A stretch of 64,000 nt of DNA from Comamonadaceae bacterium (GTDB lineage: Bacteria > Pseudomonadota > Gammaproteobacteria > Burkholderiales > Burkholderiaceae_C), in the NCBI GenBank assembly GCA_027488735.1, contig JAIYBB010000001.1, positions 331,623 through 395,622 on the forward strand. Reading direction: 5' to 3'. This document shows, in pieces, positions 16,829-25,983 of this stretch. The notes beneath the pieces are model-generated. The model did not search any database. It had not been told where the DNA came from and was given only the letters and a program-made list of their open reading frames with translations. Positions within the stretch are counted from its first letter, which is position 1. Each line of letters starts with the position of its first letter. Position numbers and translations under genes: made by a program.

Positions 16829-17517
16829 ACTTCAAGTTGAAACACCCCTTGCGCACCTTGCTCACCGGGGTGCTGGCGCTGTTGCCCTTGGCGGCGACGT
16901 TGCTGTTGCTGTCGTGGCTGTGGAGTTTTCTGGCCGTATGGCTGGGCCCCGGCAGCGCCTTCGGACAGTTGTTGACCGGCATCGGCCTGGGGCTGACGGA
17001 GTCCGAGGTGATCGGCTACCTGCTGGGCTTGCTAGCAGTGGTTGTGCTCGTCTATGCCTTCGGGTTGCTGGTAGAGCGGGGCTTGGAGCAAAGTGCGGCC
17101 CAGCTTCTGGAGACGTTGGTGCAACGCATTCCCGTGGTCCGCACGGTGTACGACGTGGTGCAAAAATTGGTGGGTTTGCTGAGCCGGAAAGACGGAGAGG
17201 AGTTGCAGTCAATGTCCCCCGTGTGGCTGCACTTCGGCGGCAAGCCGGGCACCGAATCTGCTGGCACCAACCAAGGGGCGGGCAAGCAGGGCACGGCCGT
17301 ACTCGGTTTCTTGTCAACGCCCCAAGCCGTGATGATTGGCGGCATGCCCTATCTGGGGGTGCTGGTACCCACCGCGCCTGTTCCCGTTGGCGGTGGCTTG
17401 CTCTATGTGCCGCCGGAATGGGTGGAGCCGGCAGACATCGGCATGGAGGGGGTTACGAGCATCTATGTGTCGATGGGCGTCACATCCGATCAATACCTGA
17501 AGAAATCCGGGCTCTGA
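16825..17517 (+). CDS. DUF502-family membrane protein
   Basis: A 230-residue protein with two N-terminal hydrophobic segments (about 9-37 and 56-82) and a soluble C-terminal part with the DUF502 pattern (QRIPVVRTVYDVVQKL, VMIGGMPYLGVLVPTAPVP, GG.LLYVPPE). The ATG at 16825 overlaps the VanZ stop. Function is not established for the bacterial family. It converges on pdxH. Confidence 0.88.
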   Translation: MNFKLKHPLRTLLTGVLALLPLAATLLLLSWLWSFLAVWLGPGSAFGQLLTGIGLGLTESEVIGYLLGLLAVVVLVYAFGLLVERGLEQSAAQLLETLVQRIPVVRTVYDVVQKLVGLLSRKDGEELQSMSPVWLHFGGKPGTESAGTNQGAGKQGTAVLGFLSTPQAVMIGGMPYLGVLVPTAPVPVGGGLLYVPPEWVEPADIGMEGVTSIYVSMGVTSDQYLKKSGL

Positions 17518-17544
17518 CGCCCGACCAGCAAGCAGTTCAGTGCG

Positions 17545-18183
17545 CTAGGGCGCCAATCGCTCGCGTAGCCACTGGCCGTCTTCGCCCGCGCTGTAGCGCA
17601 GACGGTCATGCAGGCGACTCTTGCGGCCCTGCCAGAATTCCCACTGGTCCGGTTTGAGTCGGTAGCCACCCCAGTGCGGCGGGCGCGGAGGTTGCAGCAA
17701 AAACTGTGCAGCGTATTTGGCAGCGTTGGTCACCAGCACAGTGCGGCCCGGAATCGCCTCGCTCTGGGGCGAAGCCCAGGCGCCAATGCGCGAATCCAGC
17801 GGGCGGCTGTGGAAGTAGGCGTCGCTTTCCTCATCGCTCACTTTTTCGACCACACCTTCAATGCGCACCACGCGCTCCAGCTCCACCCAGTGGAACTGCA
17901 GAGCCGCATACGGGTTGCCCGCCAGGGCCTGGCCCTTACGGCTGCCGTAGTTGGTGTACCAGACGATGCCGCGCGCGTCATAGCCCTTGATCAGCACCAC
18001 GCGGGTAGAAGGGCGTAAGTCGCTCCCCACGGTGGCCAGCGTCATGGCATTGGGTTCGGGAACCTCGCCCTGAATGGCTTCCTGAAGCCAGCGATCGAAT
18101 TGCTGGAGCGGGTCAGCATGCGAGGCGTGCTCATCGAGTTCGGCACGTTCGTAGCTTTTGCGGAGGTCGGCAATGGATGTCAT
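17545..18183 (-). CDS. pdxH: Pyridoxamine/pyridoxine 5'-phosphate oxidase
   Basis: FMN-dependent oxidase making pyridoxal 5'-phosphate from PNP or PMP. The 212-residue length matches the family. Key segments are MTLATVG...[23 protein letters not shown] (FMN phosphate site), [11 protein letters not shown] and the C-terminal [23 protein letters not shown]...RLAP, which closes the active site. The ATG at 18183 gives [11 protein letters not shown], the usual N-terminus. A longer frame upstream is not supported. Confidence 0.95.
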   Translation of the reverse strand: MTSIADLRKSYERAELDEHASHADPLQQFDRWLQEAIQGEVPEPNAMTLATVGSDLRPSTRVVLIKGYDARGIVWYTNYGSRKGQALAGNPYAALQFHWVELERVVRIEGVVEKVSDEESDAYFHSRPLDSRIGAWASPQSEAIPGRTVLVTNAAKYAAQFLLQPPRPPHWGGYRLKPDQWEFWQGRKSRLHDRLRYSAGEDGQWLRERLAP

Positions 18184-18296
18184 CCCCGCAGTATAGGAAG
18201 TGCGGGCTTCCCGCGGCTTGCGATGGGTCATGGGGCAAGGGCGCAGTCTTCGACCGCCTACAATCATGGGTTGCTTTTTCAACCGGAGTCTTTTGC

Positions 18297-18506
18297 ATGT
18301 CTGCCCAGGAAAATAACGACCAAACCGTCGTCACCGTAGTCGTCGCCGTCATCATCGTGGCCATCCTGGCTTCTGTGATTGGTTTCGCCGTTCACAAATC
18401 CCGCGCCAAGCCTGTTGCTGCGCCTGTGTCGGTGTCTACCCCTGTGGCAGAACCTGCAGCCGCCGCCGCTTCGGCACCTGCTGCCCCCGCGTCCGCTGCC
18501 CAGTAA
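18297..18506 (+). CDS. Small membrane protein with Ala/Pro-rich tail
   Basis: A 69-residue protein. It has a polar head ([10 protein letters not shown]), one helix of Val/Ile/Ala ([21 protein letters not shown]), then KSRAKP and a low-complexity tail of Ala, Pro, Val and Ser. GGAG lies about 9 bases before the ATG. It is divergent from pdxH and followed by a hairpin. No function is known. The tail could reach into the periplasm or the cytoplasm. Confidence 0.7.
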   Translation: MSAQENNDQTVVTVVVAVIIVAILASVIGFAVHKSRAKPVAAPVSVSTPVAEPAAAAASAPAAPASAAQ

Positions 18507-18518
18507 ACCGCTTCTTGC

Positions 18519-18543
18519 ACCGGCACAGCCTGCCTGTGCCGGT
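18519..18543 (+). terminator. Hairpin after the small membrane protein gene
   Basis: Perfect 10-bp stem ACCGGCACAG/CTGTGCCGGT with a 5-base loop, 13 bases after the stop codon. Only a weak pyrimidine run follows, so termination is plausible but not certain. Confidence 0.45.
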
Positions 18544-18623
18544 CGCTTCTCTCTCGTTGGCGCCGGCGTCCCGCCCGTTGCATACTCTTCGCAAGTGACC
18601 TTGCTTTCCGGAGTTCAGCGCCC

Positions 18624-19202
18624 ATGAATACCCCCCTTGGTTACCCCCTGGTTTCATCCCTTGAGGCCGCTGCTTTGCCTGTGGTGCTGGTGCTGGCTTC
18701 CGGCCGCGGCGAGCGTTTCACAGCATCCGGCGGCAAGGTGCACAAGCTGCAAGCAGATCTGGCCGGCACCCCTGTGATGCAGCGCACCCTGAACGCCGTG
18801 CGCGCCAGTGGCTTGCGGTGGCACCTCGAAGATGCAGGCCACCCCGGCATGGGCGACAGCATTGCAGCGGCCGTGTGCGCCACCCGCGACGCGCCGGGCT
18901 GGATGGTGTTGCCCGCCGATTTGCCCCTGATTCGCCCTAAAACCCTGGTGGATATCGCTCGTGCGCCACTCGCCGGCGAGGTGCTCATTCCGGTGTTTGA
19001 AGGGCAGCGTGGCCACCCGGTGCGCTTTGCCCCCGCGTGTGGCGATGCACTTGCTGCTTTGCAGGGAAATCAGGGTGCAGCGCCCGTAGTGTCTGCGCGG
19101 GAAGCTATCAAAATAGTAGTGAATGACCCGGGCTGTGTCACCGACATCGACACCCTGGACGACCTGCACCGGGCAGAACGCCTGCTGCAATCCACGCTCT
19201 GA
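18624..19202 (+). CDS. MobA-like nucleotidyltransferase family protein
   Basis: A 192-residue protein of the MobA/MocA NTP-transferase fold. The nucleotide loop LASGRGERF is followed by a lysine (GGKVHKLQ), and VLPADLPLI gives the metal-binding aspartate. Relatives join CTP or GTP to molybdopterin, but neighbours give no link to molybdenum, so the substrate is open. The segment SAREAIKIVVND is encoded by a copy of the dispersed repeat. A 9-bp-stem hairpin follows the stop. Confidence 0.82.
   Translation: MNTPLGYPLVSSLEAAALPVVLVLASGRGERFTASGGKVHKLQADLAGTPVMQRTLNAVRASGLRWHLEDAGHPGMGDSIAAAVCATRDAPGWMVLPADLPLIRPKTLVDIARAPLAGEVLIPVFEGQRGHPVRFAPACGDALAALQGNQGAAPVVSAREAIKIVVNDPGCVTDIDTLDDLHRAERLLQSTL
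19094..19120 (+). repeat. Dispersed repeat copy 7 (inside MobA-like gene)
   Basis: TGCGCGGGAAGCTATCAAAA then TAGTAGT. A GCGCCC block precedes it at 19080-19085. It is read in frame and its last block has drifted from ATAGC. Confidence 0.7.
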
Positions 19203-19204
19203 AA

Positions 19205-19226
19205 CCGCGGCACGGCAGTGCCGCGG
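19205..19226 (+). terminator. Hairpin after MobA-like gene
   Basis: Stem CCGCGGCAC/GTGCCGCGG with a GGCA loop, 3 bases after the stop. No clear T-run follows. Confidence 0.45.
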
Positions 19227-19292
19227 CCAGTTTGTACCTCACTGGTAACCACGTGCATTCACAAGCGGGGGTTTCCAAGTTACCATCAGACG

Positions 19293-19307
19293 TGTAATTT
19301 AGTTACA
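19293..19307. promoter_or_regulatory. HexR-like operator of edd-eda
   Basis: Palindrome TGTAA-TTTAG-TTACA, seven bases before the edd ATG. It closely matches the HexR motif as I know it (TGTAATTAAATTACA), which controls Entner-Doudoroff genes and is relieved by KDPG. No hexR gene lies in the window. Confidence 0.6.
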
Positions 19308-19314
19308 GAAACAT

Positions 19315-21183
19315 ATGCCAGACACCACCTCTACCCCTGTCGCTTTGCACCCTGTTGTGGAGGCGGTGACCCGCCGTATCGTGGAGCGCAGCGCGGCCAC
19401 CCGCAGCGCGTATCTGGCCCAAGTCGCGCAAATGGCTGATCGAAAGCCCGGTGCCGACCGCATGGGTTGTGCCAATGTGGCTCACGCTTTTGCTGCCATG
19501 CCCGACGCGGACAAGACCCGCGTGACCGGCTTGGACAAGTTCAAAATTGTGGAAGAGAAGGGTGCCAACATCGGCATCGTCAACGCCTACAACGACCTGC
19601 TCTCCGCACACGCACCCTTGCAGTACTACCCTGATCTGGTCAAGGTAGAGGCCCGCAAACATGGCGCAACAGCCCAAGTGGCGGGCGGCGTGCCCGCCAT
19701 GTGCGATGGAGTGACCCAAGGCACGGCCGGCATGGAGCTGAGCCTGTTCAGTCGCGACGCCATCGCCATGGCCACCGCCGTGTCGCTGAGCCACGATGTG
19801 TTCGATGCTGCCCTGATGCTGGGCGTGTGCGACAAGATCGTGCCCGGCCTGCTGATCGGCGTACTGCACTTCGGCCACCTGCCTACCGTGTTTGTGCCTG
19901 CCGGTCCCATGACTTCGGGCCTGCCCAACAACGAAAAAGCCAAAGTGCGCGAGAAAGCCGCTCAGGGCTTGGTCGGCCGCCCTGAGCTTCTGGCCGCTGA
20001 GAGCGCTGCGTACCACGGCGAAGGCACTTGCACCTTTTACGGCACCGCCAACAGCAACCAGATGCTGCTCGAAGCCATGGGCCTGCATGTGCCTGGCACC
20101 GCCTTCATCAACCCCGGCCAAGACGTGCGTCAAGAGTTGACGCGTGAAGCCGTGCGCACCGTGCTGGGCATTACCAAGGCCAAGCGCTTTGCGCCCATTG
20201 GCGAAGTGGTGGATGAGCGCTGCATCGTCAACGCCATGGTCGCGCTGCTGGCCACTGGTGGCTCCACCAACCATTTGATTCACTGGGTGGCCGTGGCGCG
20301 CGCCGCAGGCATCGTGATCGACTGGAACGACTTTTCGTCCCTGTCGGACGTGGTTCCCTTGCTGACCCGTGTGTACCCCAACGGCAGCGCCGATGTGAAC
20401 CAATTCCAGGCTGCGGGCGGCCCCGGTTACGTGATCCGCGAGCTGCTGGATGCCGGTTTCATGCACGCCGATGTGCTGACGGTGCGCAGCGGTGGCCTGC
20501 GTGAGTTCACCGCCATTCCTTCGGCCAAAGCCGATGGCAGCTTGCAGTGGGCCGATGCAGGTGCCAGCAAGGACGAGACCGTGGTGCGCCCCGCAAACAG
20601 CCCGTTCAGCGCCAGCGGTGGTCTCAAGTTGCTCAAGGGCAATCTGGGTCGCAGCGTGATCAAGGTGTCTGCCGTGCCGGACGACCGCCACATCATCGAA
20701 GCGCCTTGTCGCGTGTTCGACTCGCAAGACGCGCTGCACAAGGCTTTCAGCGCTGATGAACTCAACCACGATGTGATCTGCGTAGTGCGCTGGCAAGGCC
20801 CGCAGGCCAACGGCATGCCTGAGTTGCACAAACTGACCCCTCCGCTGGCTGTGCTGCAAGGCAAGGGCTACCGCGTGGCGCTGGTGACCGATGGCCGCAT
20901 GAGCGGCGCCTCGGGCAAAGTGCCTGCCGCCATCCACGTGTCGCCCGAAGCGGCTGCCGGTGGCCCGCTGGCCAAAGTGCGTGATGGCGACATCATCCGC
21001 CTGGACGCCAACGCCGAAACCCTGCAAGTGCTGGTGAGCGATGCCGAATGGGCCGCGCGCCCCTTGGACACCATGCCCGAAGCCTTGCGCGCTGCCAACG
21101 GCATCGGCATGGGCCGCGAACTGTTCGCCAACTTCCGCCGCAATGCACTGGCCGCCGAAGAAGGCGCCTGCACCTGGTTCTGA
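19315..21183 (+). CDS. edd: Phosphogluconate dehydratase
   Basis: First committed Entner-Doudoroff enzyme, converting 6-phosphogluconate to KDPG. The 622-residue protein belongs to the IlvD/Edd family. Fe-S cysteines are expected in [12 protein letters not shown] and [11 protein letters not shown]. The substrate loop [20 protein letters not shown] and the C-terminal [19 protein letters not shown] are present. The Edd-specific N-terminus and the eda gene 35 bp downstream separate it from dihydroxy-acid dehydratase. The HexR-like palindrome sits directly in front. Confidence 0.96.
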   Translation: MPDTTSTPVALHPVVEAVTRRIVERSAATRSAYLAQVAQMADRKPGADRMGCANVAHAFAAMPDADKTRVTGLDKFKIVEEKGANIGIVNAYNDLLSAHAPLQYYPDLVKVEARKHGATAQVAGGVPAMCDGVTQGTAGMELSLFSRDAIAMATAVSLSHDVFDAALMLGVCDKIVPGLLIGVLHFGHLPTVFVPAGPMTSGLPNNEKAKVREKAAQGLVGRPELLAAESAAYHGEGTCTFYGTANSNQMLLEAMGLHVPGTAFINPGQDVRQELTREAVRTVLGITKAKRFAPIGEVVDERCIVNAMVALLATGGSTNHLIHWVAVARAAGIVIDWNDFSSLSDVVPLLTRVYPNGSADVNQFQAAGGPGYVIRELLDAGFMHADVLTVRSGGLREFTAIPSAKADGSLQWADAGASKDETVVRPANSPFSASGGLKLLKGNLGRSVIKVSAVPDDRHIIEAPCRVFDSQDALHKAFSADELNHDVICVVRWQGPQANGMPELHKLTPPLAVLQGKGYRVALVTDGRMSGASGKVPAAIHVSPEAAAGGPLAKVRDGDIIRLDANAETLQVLVSDAEWAARPLDTMPEALRAANGIGMGRELFANFRRNALAAEEGACTWF

Positions 21184-21218
21184 ACCCACCGCCAATAACG
21201 TCGATCTGGAACATTTCA

Positions 21219-21860
21219 ATGTCTAACGCTCCCGCCTTTACCGCCCTGCAAGTCATGCAAGACGCGCCCGTTATCCCCGTGATCGTGCTCAACGATGTGG
21301 CCCACGCGGTGCCTATGGCCCGCGCCCTGGTGGCCGGCGGCGTGCGTATGCTGGAAGTGACCCTGCGCACTCCCCAAGCCCTGGCCTGCATGGAAGCCAT
21401 TGCCCGTGACGTGCCTGAGGCCGTGGTCGGTGCCGGCACCGTGCGCAGCAAGGCAGATGCGCAAGCCGCTGCCAACGCCGGCGCCCGCTTTGCGGTGAGC
21501 CCCGGTTACACCAGCGCCGTGGGCCAGGCCTGCCGCGACTTGGGGTTGTCCTTATTGCCCGGTGTAGCCACGGGTAGCGAAATCATGATGGCGCAAGAAG
21601 ATGGCTTCACCCAGCTCAAGTTCTTCCCCGCTATGCAAGCCGGCGGCCCCGCCATGCTCAAGGCCTGGAGCGGCCCGTTTTTTGATGTGAAGTTCTGCCC
21701 CACCGGCGGCGTGACCCTGCAAAACGCGCCCGAGTTTCTGGCCCTGCCCAACGTGGTGTGCGTAGGCGGCTCGTGGATCGTGCCGGCTGACGCCATGGCC
21801 AAGGGCGAGTGGGACAAGATCACCCAGCTGGCCAAAGACACGCAGGCACTGCGCAAGTAA
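21219..21860 (+). CDS. eda: KDPG aldolase (2-keto-3-deoxy-6-phosphogluconate aldolase)
   Basis: Splits KDPG into pyruvate and glyceraldehyde 3-phosphate. The 213-residue class I aldolase has catalytic Glu46 in MLEVTLRTP and Schiff-base Lys134 in FTQLKFFPA, with the phosphate loop KFCPTGGV. The ATG at 21219 gives MSNAPAFTAL. A longer frame upstream overlaps edd and is not needed. It is co-transcribed with edd and ended by a strong terminator. Confidence 0.96.
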   Translation: MSNAPAFTALQVMQDAPVIPVIVLNDVAHAVPMARALVAGGVRMLEVTLRTPQALACMEAIARDVPEAVVGAGTVRSKADAQAAANAGARFAVSPGYTSAVGQACRDLGLSLLPGVATGSEIMMAQEDGFTQLKFFPAMQAGGPAMLKAWSGPFFDVKFCPTGGVTLQNAPEFLALPNVVCVGGSWIVPADAMAKGEWDKITQLAKDTQALRK

Positions 21861-21881
21861 GGCGCAGGATGGTCATCAAGC

Positions 21882-21907
21882 AAAAGGGCGCTGTGGCGCC
21901 CTTTTTT
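21882..21907 (+). terminator. Rho-independent terminator of edd-eda
   Basis: Perfect 10-bp stem AAAAGGGCGC/GCGCCCTTTT with a TGTG loop, followed by T residues. The right arm GGCGCCC is also the left block of a dispersed repeat copy, so the two elements are fused. Confidence 0.9.
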
Positions 21908-21936
21908 ATTGCGCGGGTAGCTATGAAATTTATAGC
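21894..21936 (+). repeat. Dispersed repeat copy 8 (joined to eda terminator)
   Basis: GGCGCCC, then TGCGCGGGTAGCTATGAAAT and TTATAGC. Its leading GGCGCCC forms the descending arm of the terminator stem. Confidence 0.9.
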
Positions 21937-22024
21937 GAAAGCATGACTGCTTTCTCGAGCATGGTGCTCCTTGTACAAACCTTTAGTATCTCAACTGCCA
22001 TATTCGAAGCTACAGGCCCTTGCC

Positions 22025-22459
22025 ATGGTACCTATTGAAAACCGGTCCGATATCCGCAGCCATTTCATCGCTGCATCCCCCTCCAAGGTGTTCGCCGCCC
22101 TGAGCGATCCTGAACGGGTAGCCCGTTGGTGGGGCCCGGATGGTTTCAGCAGCACCATGCACACGTTTGATTTCCAGCCCGGTGGCAGCTGGGTGTTGAC
22201 CATGCATGCGCCGGATGGGACGGACTATCCGAATGAGAGCCGATTCACCCGGATCGTCCCGGATGCGCTTTGGGAAATGGAGCACCTCAATGGCCACCAT
22301 TTCACACTGACTCTGGAACTCAAGCCCTCAGGCGAAGGTACCGAAGTGTGCTGGCGACAGACCTTTGACACAGCAGAGCATTACCGAGCCCTCGCCACCT
22401 TTGTGGCAGTGGCCAACCAGCAGAATCTGGAGCGATTGGCTGCCGAGGTACTGCGTTAA
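22025..22459 (+). CDS. SRPBCC/AHSA1-family protein
   Basis: A 144-residue START-like (SRPBCC) protein. The AHSA1 pattern is clear: [28 protein letters not shown], then [18 protein letters not shown], then a helical C-terminus ([20 protein letters not shown]). Members bind hydrophobic ligands or act as Hsp90 co-chaperone-like domains, and the bacterial role is usually unknown. The ATG at 22025 is preferred to a TTG at 21971, since the domain begins soon after. Its end overlaps gloA by 4 bp, tail to tail. Confidence 0.85.
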   Translation: MVPIENRSDIRSHFIAASPSKVFAALSDPERVARWWGPDGFSSTMHTFDFQPGGSWVLTMHAPDGTDYPNESRFTRIVPDALWEMEHLNGHHFTLTLELKPSGEGTEVCWRQTFDTAEHYRALATFVAVANQQNLERLAAEVLR

Positions 22460-22869
22460 CGCAGACCAACACCTGCTTCTTGCGGTGCCTTCTGGATCAG
22501 TTCGATCTTGTAGCCATCCGGGTCGGTCACAAACGCGATGACGGTGCTGCCGCCTTTGACGGGGCCGGCCTCGCGCGTGACGTTGCCGCCGGCAGCTTTG
22601 ATTTTTTCCACGGCGGCATAGGCGTCCGGCACGCCCAAAGCGATGTGGCCGTAGGCGGTGCCCAAGTCGTAGCTTTCAGTGCCCCAGTTGTAGGTGAGCT
22701 CGATCTCAGCCTGACCGGGGTTGCCACCATCAAAACCGAGGAAGGCGAGGCTGTATTTGTACTCGGGGTTTTCCGAAGTGCGCAGCAATTGCATGCCTAG
22801 TACTTGGGTGTAGAAATCGATGGAGCGTTGAAGGTTGCCAACGCGCAGCATGGTGTGAAGGAATTGCAT
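22456..22869 (-). CDS. gloA: Lactoylglutathione lyase (glyoxalase I)
   Basis: Turns the methylglyoxal-glutathione adduct into S-lactoylglutathione. The 137-residue protein carries the four metal ligands H5, E57, H75 and E123, in the spacing of the E. coli nickel enzyme. [16 protein letters not shown] and [11 protein letters not shown] are family signatures. It is divergent from the cupin gene across 75 bp. It fits with edd-eda upstream, since methylglyoxal rises when triose phosphates build up, but a regulatory link is not shown. Confidence 0.95.
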   Translation of the reverse strand: MQFLHTMLRVGNLQRSIDFYTQVLGMQLLRTSENPEYKYSLAFLGFDGGNPGQAEIELTYNWGTESYDLGTAYGHIALGVPDAYAAVEKIKAAGGNVTREAGPVKGGSTVIAFVTDPDGYKIELIQKAPQEAGVGLR

Positions 22870-22944
22870 GCGGCAAATTGTGCATCAGGGCCTTTGCCCT
22901 GTCTGTGCATGGTGAATAATCCCGCCACCATACCAAGGCCCACC

Positions 22945-23325
22945 ATGAGCACATTCACTCAAGTCATTCTGTACACCGACACTGACGGTTACGCCAAGTT
23001 CCGTGAGGAGACGATTCCTTTGAACGAGGGCAATCCGCAGTCCATGCTTTCTGAGGTGTTTGCGTCGGGCGGCTATCAGTTGCGCACCAGCCCGGTGGGC
23101 TTTCGCAGCCAGTTCCATTGCTCGGGGCACACACAGTGGTGCTTTATCTTGCAAGGGCAGATGGAGATCGGGGTGCACGGCAGCTCACGCATCTTCGGGC
23201 CAGGCCAGCACTTTTATTCGGCCGATTTGTTGCCCGAAGGCGCCACGTTTGACCCCGCCATCCACGGCCACTGGAGCCGCCAAGTGGGTGACCAGCCTTT
23301 GGTCACCCTGTTTGTGCGGGGCTAA
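22945..23325 (+). CDS. Cupin-like protein of unknown function
   Basis: A 126-residue protein whose core (FHCSGHTQWCFILQGQMEIG, then GPGQHFYSADLLPEGATFD) looks like a single cupin barrel with His residues in the metal-site region. The N-terminal half (VILYTDTDGYAKFREETIPLNEG) is more like small beta proteins described as cupins of unknown function. The ATG at 22945 is the natural start, as the longer frame upstream runs over gloA. It converges on the SDR gene with a 4-bp overlap. Confidence 0.7.
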   Translation: MSTFTQVILYTDTDGYAKFREETIPLNEGNPQSMLSEVFASGGYQLRTSPVGFRSQFHCSGHTQWCFILQGQMEIGVHGSSRIFGPGQHFYSADLLPEGATFDPAIHGHWSRQVGDQPLVTLFVRG

Positions 23326-23993
23326 GCAGCAGCTGCGCGAGCCGCAGCACCTTGCAACGCACCCGACAAGATGCGCTGCACGCCGGGTCGCCCAGCTTTG
23401 ACAGCCTGCACCAAGCCCGCAGCCACATCTTCCGCTTGCACGGGCAGGTAGTTGGCAGGAATGAGTGGCTTGAGCAATTTGCTCACCAAGAGGCCGATAC
23501 GCTCGCCGGTACGCTCAGGTTGGTTCAGCGGGCCGCGGTCGCCCACCAAGAGGGAAGGGCGAACGATGCTGACACTGGTGTAGCCCAGCTGGGTAATCGC
23601 ATCTTCCATTTCGCCTTTGACGCGGTTGTAAAAAACGCCGGATTTGGCATCTGCGCCCATGGCGCTTACCACTCCTAATTTCGTAGCGCCCTGCGCACGT
23701 CCCGCCTGGGCTACAGCCATAACAGCGTCATAGTCTACCGCGCGGAATGCGGCCTGGCTACCGGCCACCTTGATGGTGGTGCCCAGACAAATAAAAACAT
23801 CGTCGATCTGCGGCAGCTCAGGGAGCGCCGCAAAGTCGACGATGTGTTGGGTCAGCTTGGGGTGGGTCAAGGGCAGCGTGCGCCGCCCCAGACTGTGTAC
23901 CGCGCTGGTGTGTTTATCGGTTAGAAGAGCCGCCAGGACCGCGCGGCCCACGAGGCCCGTTGCCCCCGCGACCACCGCCACCCGGGCGTCCAC
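23322..23993 (-). CDS. NAD(P)-binding atypical SDR (TIP30/NmrA-like)
   Basis: A 223-residue Rossmann protein. [15 protein letters not shown] is the cofactor loop, and [14 protein letters not shown] and [22 protein letters not shown] follow the HTATIP2-like atypical SDR pattern, with the YNRVKGE site. The most likely start is GTG at 23993 (or 23981). The glycine motif itself lies at about 23946-23966, inside the rhlE reading frame, so the two genes really overlap by about 70-80 bp in different frames. Substrate unknown. Confidence 0.82.
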   Translation of the reverse strand: MDARVAVVAGATGLVGRAVLAALLTDKHTSAVHSLGRRTLPLTHPKLTQHIVDFAALPELPQIDDVFICLGTTIKVAGSQAAFRAVDYDAVMAVAQAGRAQGATKLGVVSAMGADAKSGVFYNRVKGEMEDAITQLGYTSVSIVRPSLLVGDRGPLNQPERTGERIGLLVSKLLKPLIPANYLPVQAEDVAAGLVQAVKAGRPGVQRILSGALQGAAARAAAA

Positions 23994-25695
23994 CGCCGCC
24001 GAAGCCCCCTCCGCCACCACCACCGTATCCGCCGCCATTTCCACCTCCACTGCGGCCACCGCCGCCAAAACCACCGCCACCACCGCGGCGGGCGCCACGG
24101 CCAGCCATCATATCGACGCTGGTGCGCATGGGGTCAGGTTGAGCAGTGGAAGGGCGCGGTGCGCGACCTTCATGGGTGAAGCCTGCAGGCGGCTGGAACT
24201 CGGCGCTACCGCCTTCACGGCGCGGGCCACGGCCTTGTGCGGGACGCGGGCCTTGCGAGCGGGAAGGCTGGAACTCGCCGCCGCGATCAGGGCCTCGACC
24301 ACCGCCGCCATTGCCACCACCATTGCCACGGGGGCCTTGGCCACCACGACCGCCGCCGTTGCCGCCGCCACTAGCGCCGGCATTTCCACCGCGACCACCG
24401 CCTTGGCCTGCTTTGCTGTCACGCACGCGTTGCAGCATTTCTGTGCGGGCGGCCTTGGCGGCTGCTTGCATGACGTCGCGGCTTGGTGGCTTGCCTGCGC
24501 CGCCCCAGATGGTCTGACGGCCCATGGCGATGGGTTCCGCCTTTTCACCTGGCTCGGGGGCAAATCCCTCGACCACTTTCACTTCGATTTTCTGCTTGGT
24601 GAAGCGCTCGATGTCCTGCATGAAGCCTTCCTCGTCCAGGCACACCAGGTTCACAGCGGCGCCATCGGCACCGGCACGACCGGTGCGGCCGATACGGTGC
24701 ACGTAGTCTTCGCTGACATTCGGGATTTCGTAGTTCACCACGTGCGGCAGATCGTCAATGTCGATACCACGGGCGGCAATGTCGGTGGCTACCAAGGCGC
24801 GCACATCGCCGCTCTTGAAGCCGGACAGGGCCTGGGTACGGGCGGCCTGGCTCTTGTTGCCGTGCAGCGCCATGGCGGTGATGCCGTTCTTTTCCAGAAA
24901 CTCAGCCACGTTATTGGCACCGAACTTGGTACGGGTGAACACCAGTACCTGGCTCCAGTTCTGCTCGTTAATGATGTGGGCGAGCAATGCCTTTTTCTTG
25001 CCGCGGCCCACGGGATGGATCACCTGGGTGATGCGCTGCACCGTCGTGTTGCGCGGCGTCACTTGCACGCTTTGCGGGTTCTTGAGCAGGCCGTTGGCCA
25101 GCTCGCGGATTTCGTCGCTGAAGGTGGCAGAGAACAGCAGGCTTTGCTTTTCCTTGGGAACCAGTGCCAGCACCTTTTTCACGTCATGGATGAAGCCCAT
25201 GTCCAACATGCGGTCGGCTTCGTCCAGCACCAGCATTTGCACTTGACCCAAGTCCAGCATGCCTTGCTGGGCCAGATCCAGCAGACGGCCCGGGGTGGCC
25301 ACCAAAATGTCCACGCCTTTTTTGACCTTGGAAATCTGCGGGTTCATGCCCACGCCGCCGAATACGACGGTCGAGCTGAGTTGCAGGTATTTGCCATATT
25401 GGCGCACGGACTCTTCCACCTGGGCGGCGAGTTCGCGGGTAGGGGTCAGCACCAGGGCGCGGATGCCGGTGCCGCCGAATTTGTTCTGGGCACTGCGGCT
25501 CATGGAGAGGCGGTGCAGCAGGGGCAAGGTGAATGCAGCGGTCTTGCCGGTGCCTGTCTGGGCGCCGCCCAGCAGGTCGTGGCCTTCGAGCACCAAGGGA
25601 ATAGCTTGCGCCTGGATGGCAGTGGGCGTTTCGTAGCCCTGCTCGCGCACGGCCTTCACGATGGCAGGTGCCAGCTTCAATTCTTCAAAGTTCAT
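23914..25695 (-). CDS. rhlE: DEAD-box ATP-dependent RNA helicase with Gly/Arg-rich tail
   Basis: A 593-residue RhlE-type helicase. The N-terminal [21 protein letters not shown] is followed by the Q motif, GAQTGTGKT (motif I), PTRELA, DEAD, SAT and [10 protein letters not shown] (motif VI). The last ~190 residues are a disordered tail rich in Gly, Arg and Asn with RGG and FGGGG runs, longer than in E. coli RhlE, and likely to bind RNA or drive condensates. The ATG at 25695 is used, since an upstream extension lacks conserved sequence. The tail-coding DNA also encodes the start of the SDR gene. Confidence 0.94.
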   Translation of the reverse strand: MNFEELKLAPAIVKAVREQGYETPTAIQAQAIPLVLEGHDLLGGAQTGTGKTAAFTLPLLHRLSMSRSAQNKFGGTGIRALVLTPTRELAAQVEESVRQYGKYLQLSSTVVFGGVGMNPQISKVKKGVDILVATPGRLLDLAQQGMLDLGQVQMLVLDEADRMLDMGFIHDVKKVLALVPKEKQSLLFSATFSDEIRELANGLLKNPQSVQVTPRNTTVQRITQVIHPVGRGKKKALLAHIINEQNWSQVLVFTRTKFGANNVAEFLEKNGITAMALHGNKSQAARTQALSGFKSGDVRALVATDIAARGIDIDDLPHVVNYEIPNVSEDYVHRIGRTGRAGADGAAVNLVCLDEEGFMQDIERFTKQKIEVKVVEGFAPEPGEKAEPIAMGRQTIWGGAGKPPSRDVMQAAAKAARTEMLQRVRDSKAGQGGGRGGNAGASGGGNGGGRGGQGPRGNGGGNGGGGRGPDRGGEFQPSRSQGPRPAQGRGPRREGGSAEFQPPAGFTHEGRAPRPSTAQPDPMRTSVDMMAGRGARRGGGGGFGGGGRSGGGNGGGYGGGGGGGFGGGGRPGGGGRGGNGPRGPRGPGGSSNR

Positions 25696-25983
25696 TGGAT
25701 AGATGCGTCCGTCCGGGACGCTTGGGAATCGGCCGTTCTGCTGGCACGCGGCACAGCAGTCAGTCAAAGGCAGATGGATTCAAAAGTGGGATGCCCTGTC
25801 ACGTAGCGATCCCCAGCAAGTTGCTGATATTGCAGGCAACTGAAAAGCTGCAACGGCCCGTATTGTCGCACGCTTGGCCGAATGCCCGGAAAACGACACA
25901 AACAGCCTGCCCCGTTTACCGGCGGGTAACAAACTGTCAATACACTGGTGCTGCCCGCTCGAGGCGATGAAAATAAGCCTACG

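Noticed and set aside
19303..21219. A 638-residue frame antisense to edd
   Set aside because: It is a codon-position mirror of the strongly supported edd gene in a GC-rich genome. It has no recognisable domain, no ribosome site and a His/Gly/Val-rich composition typical of antisense frames.
23960..24400. Gly-codon-rich stretch that could look like a tandem repeat
   Set aside because: It codes for the disordered tail of RhlE. The unit is irregular (GGN runs with Arg, Phe and Asn), not a perfect DNA tandem repeat.
23770..25806. A 678-residue frame antisense to rhlE
   Set aside because: Mirror of the helicase gene; the Thr/Ala-rich start mirrors the Gly-rich tail.
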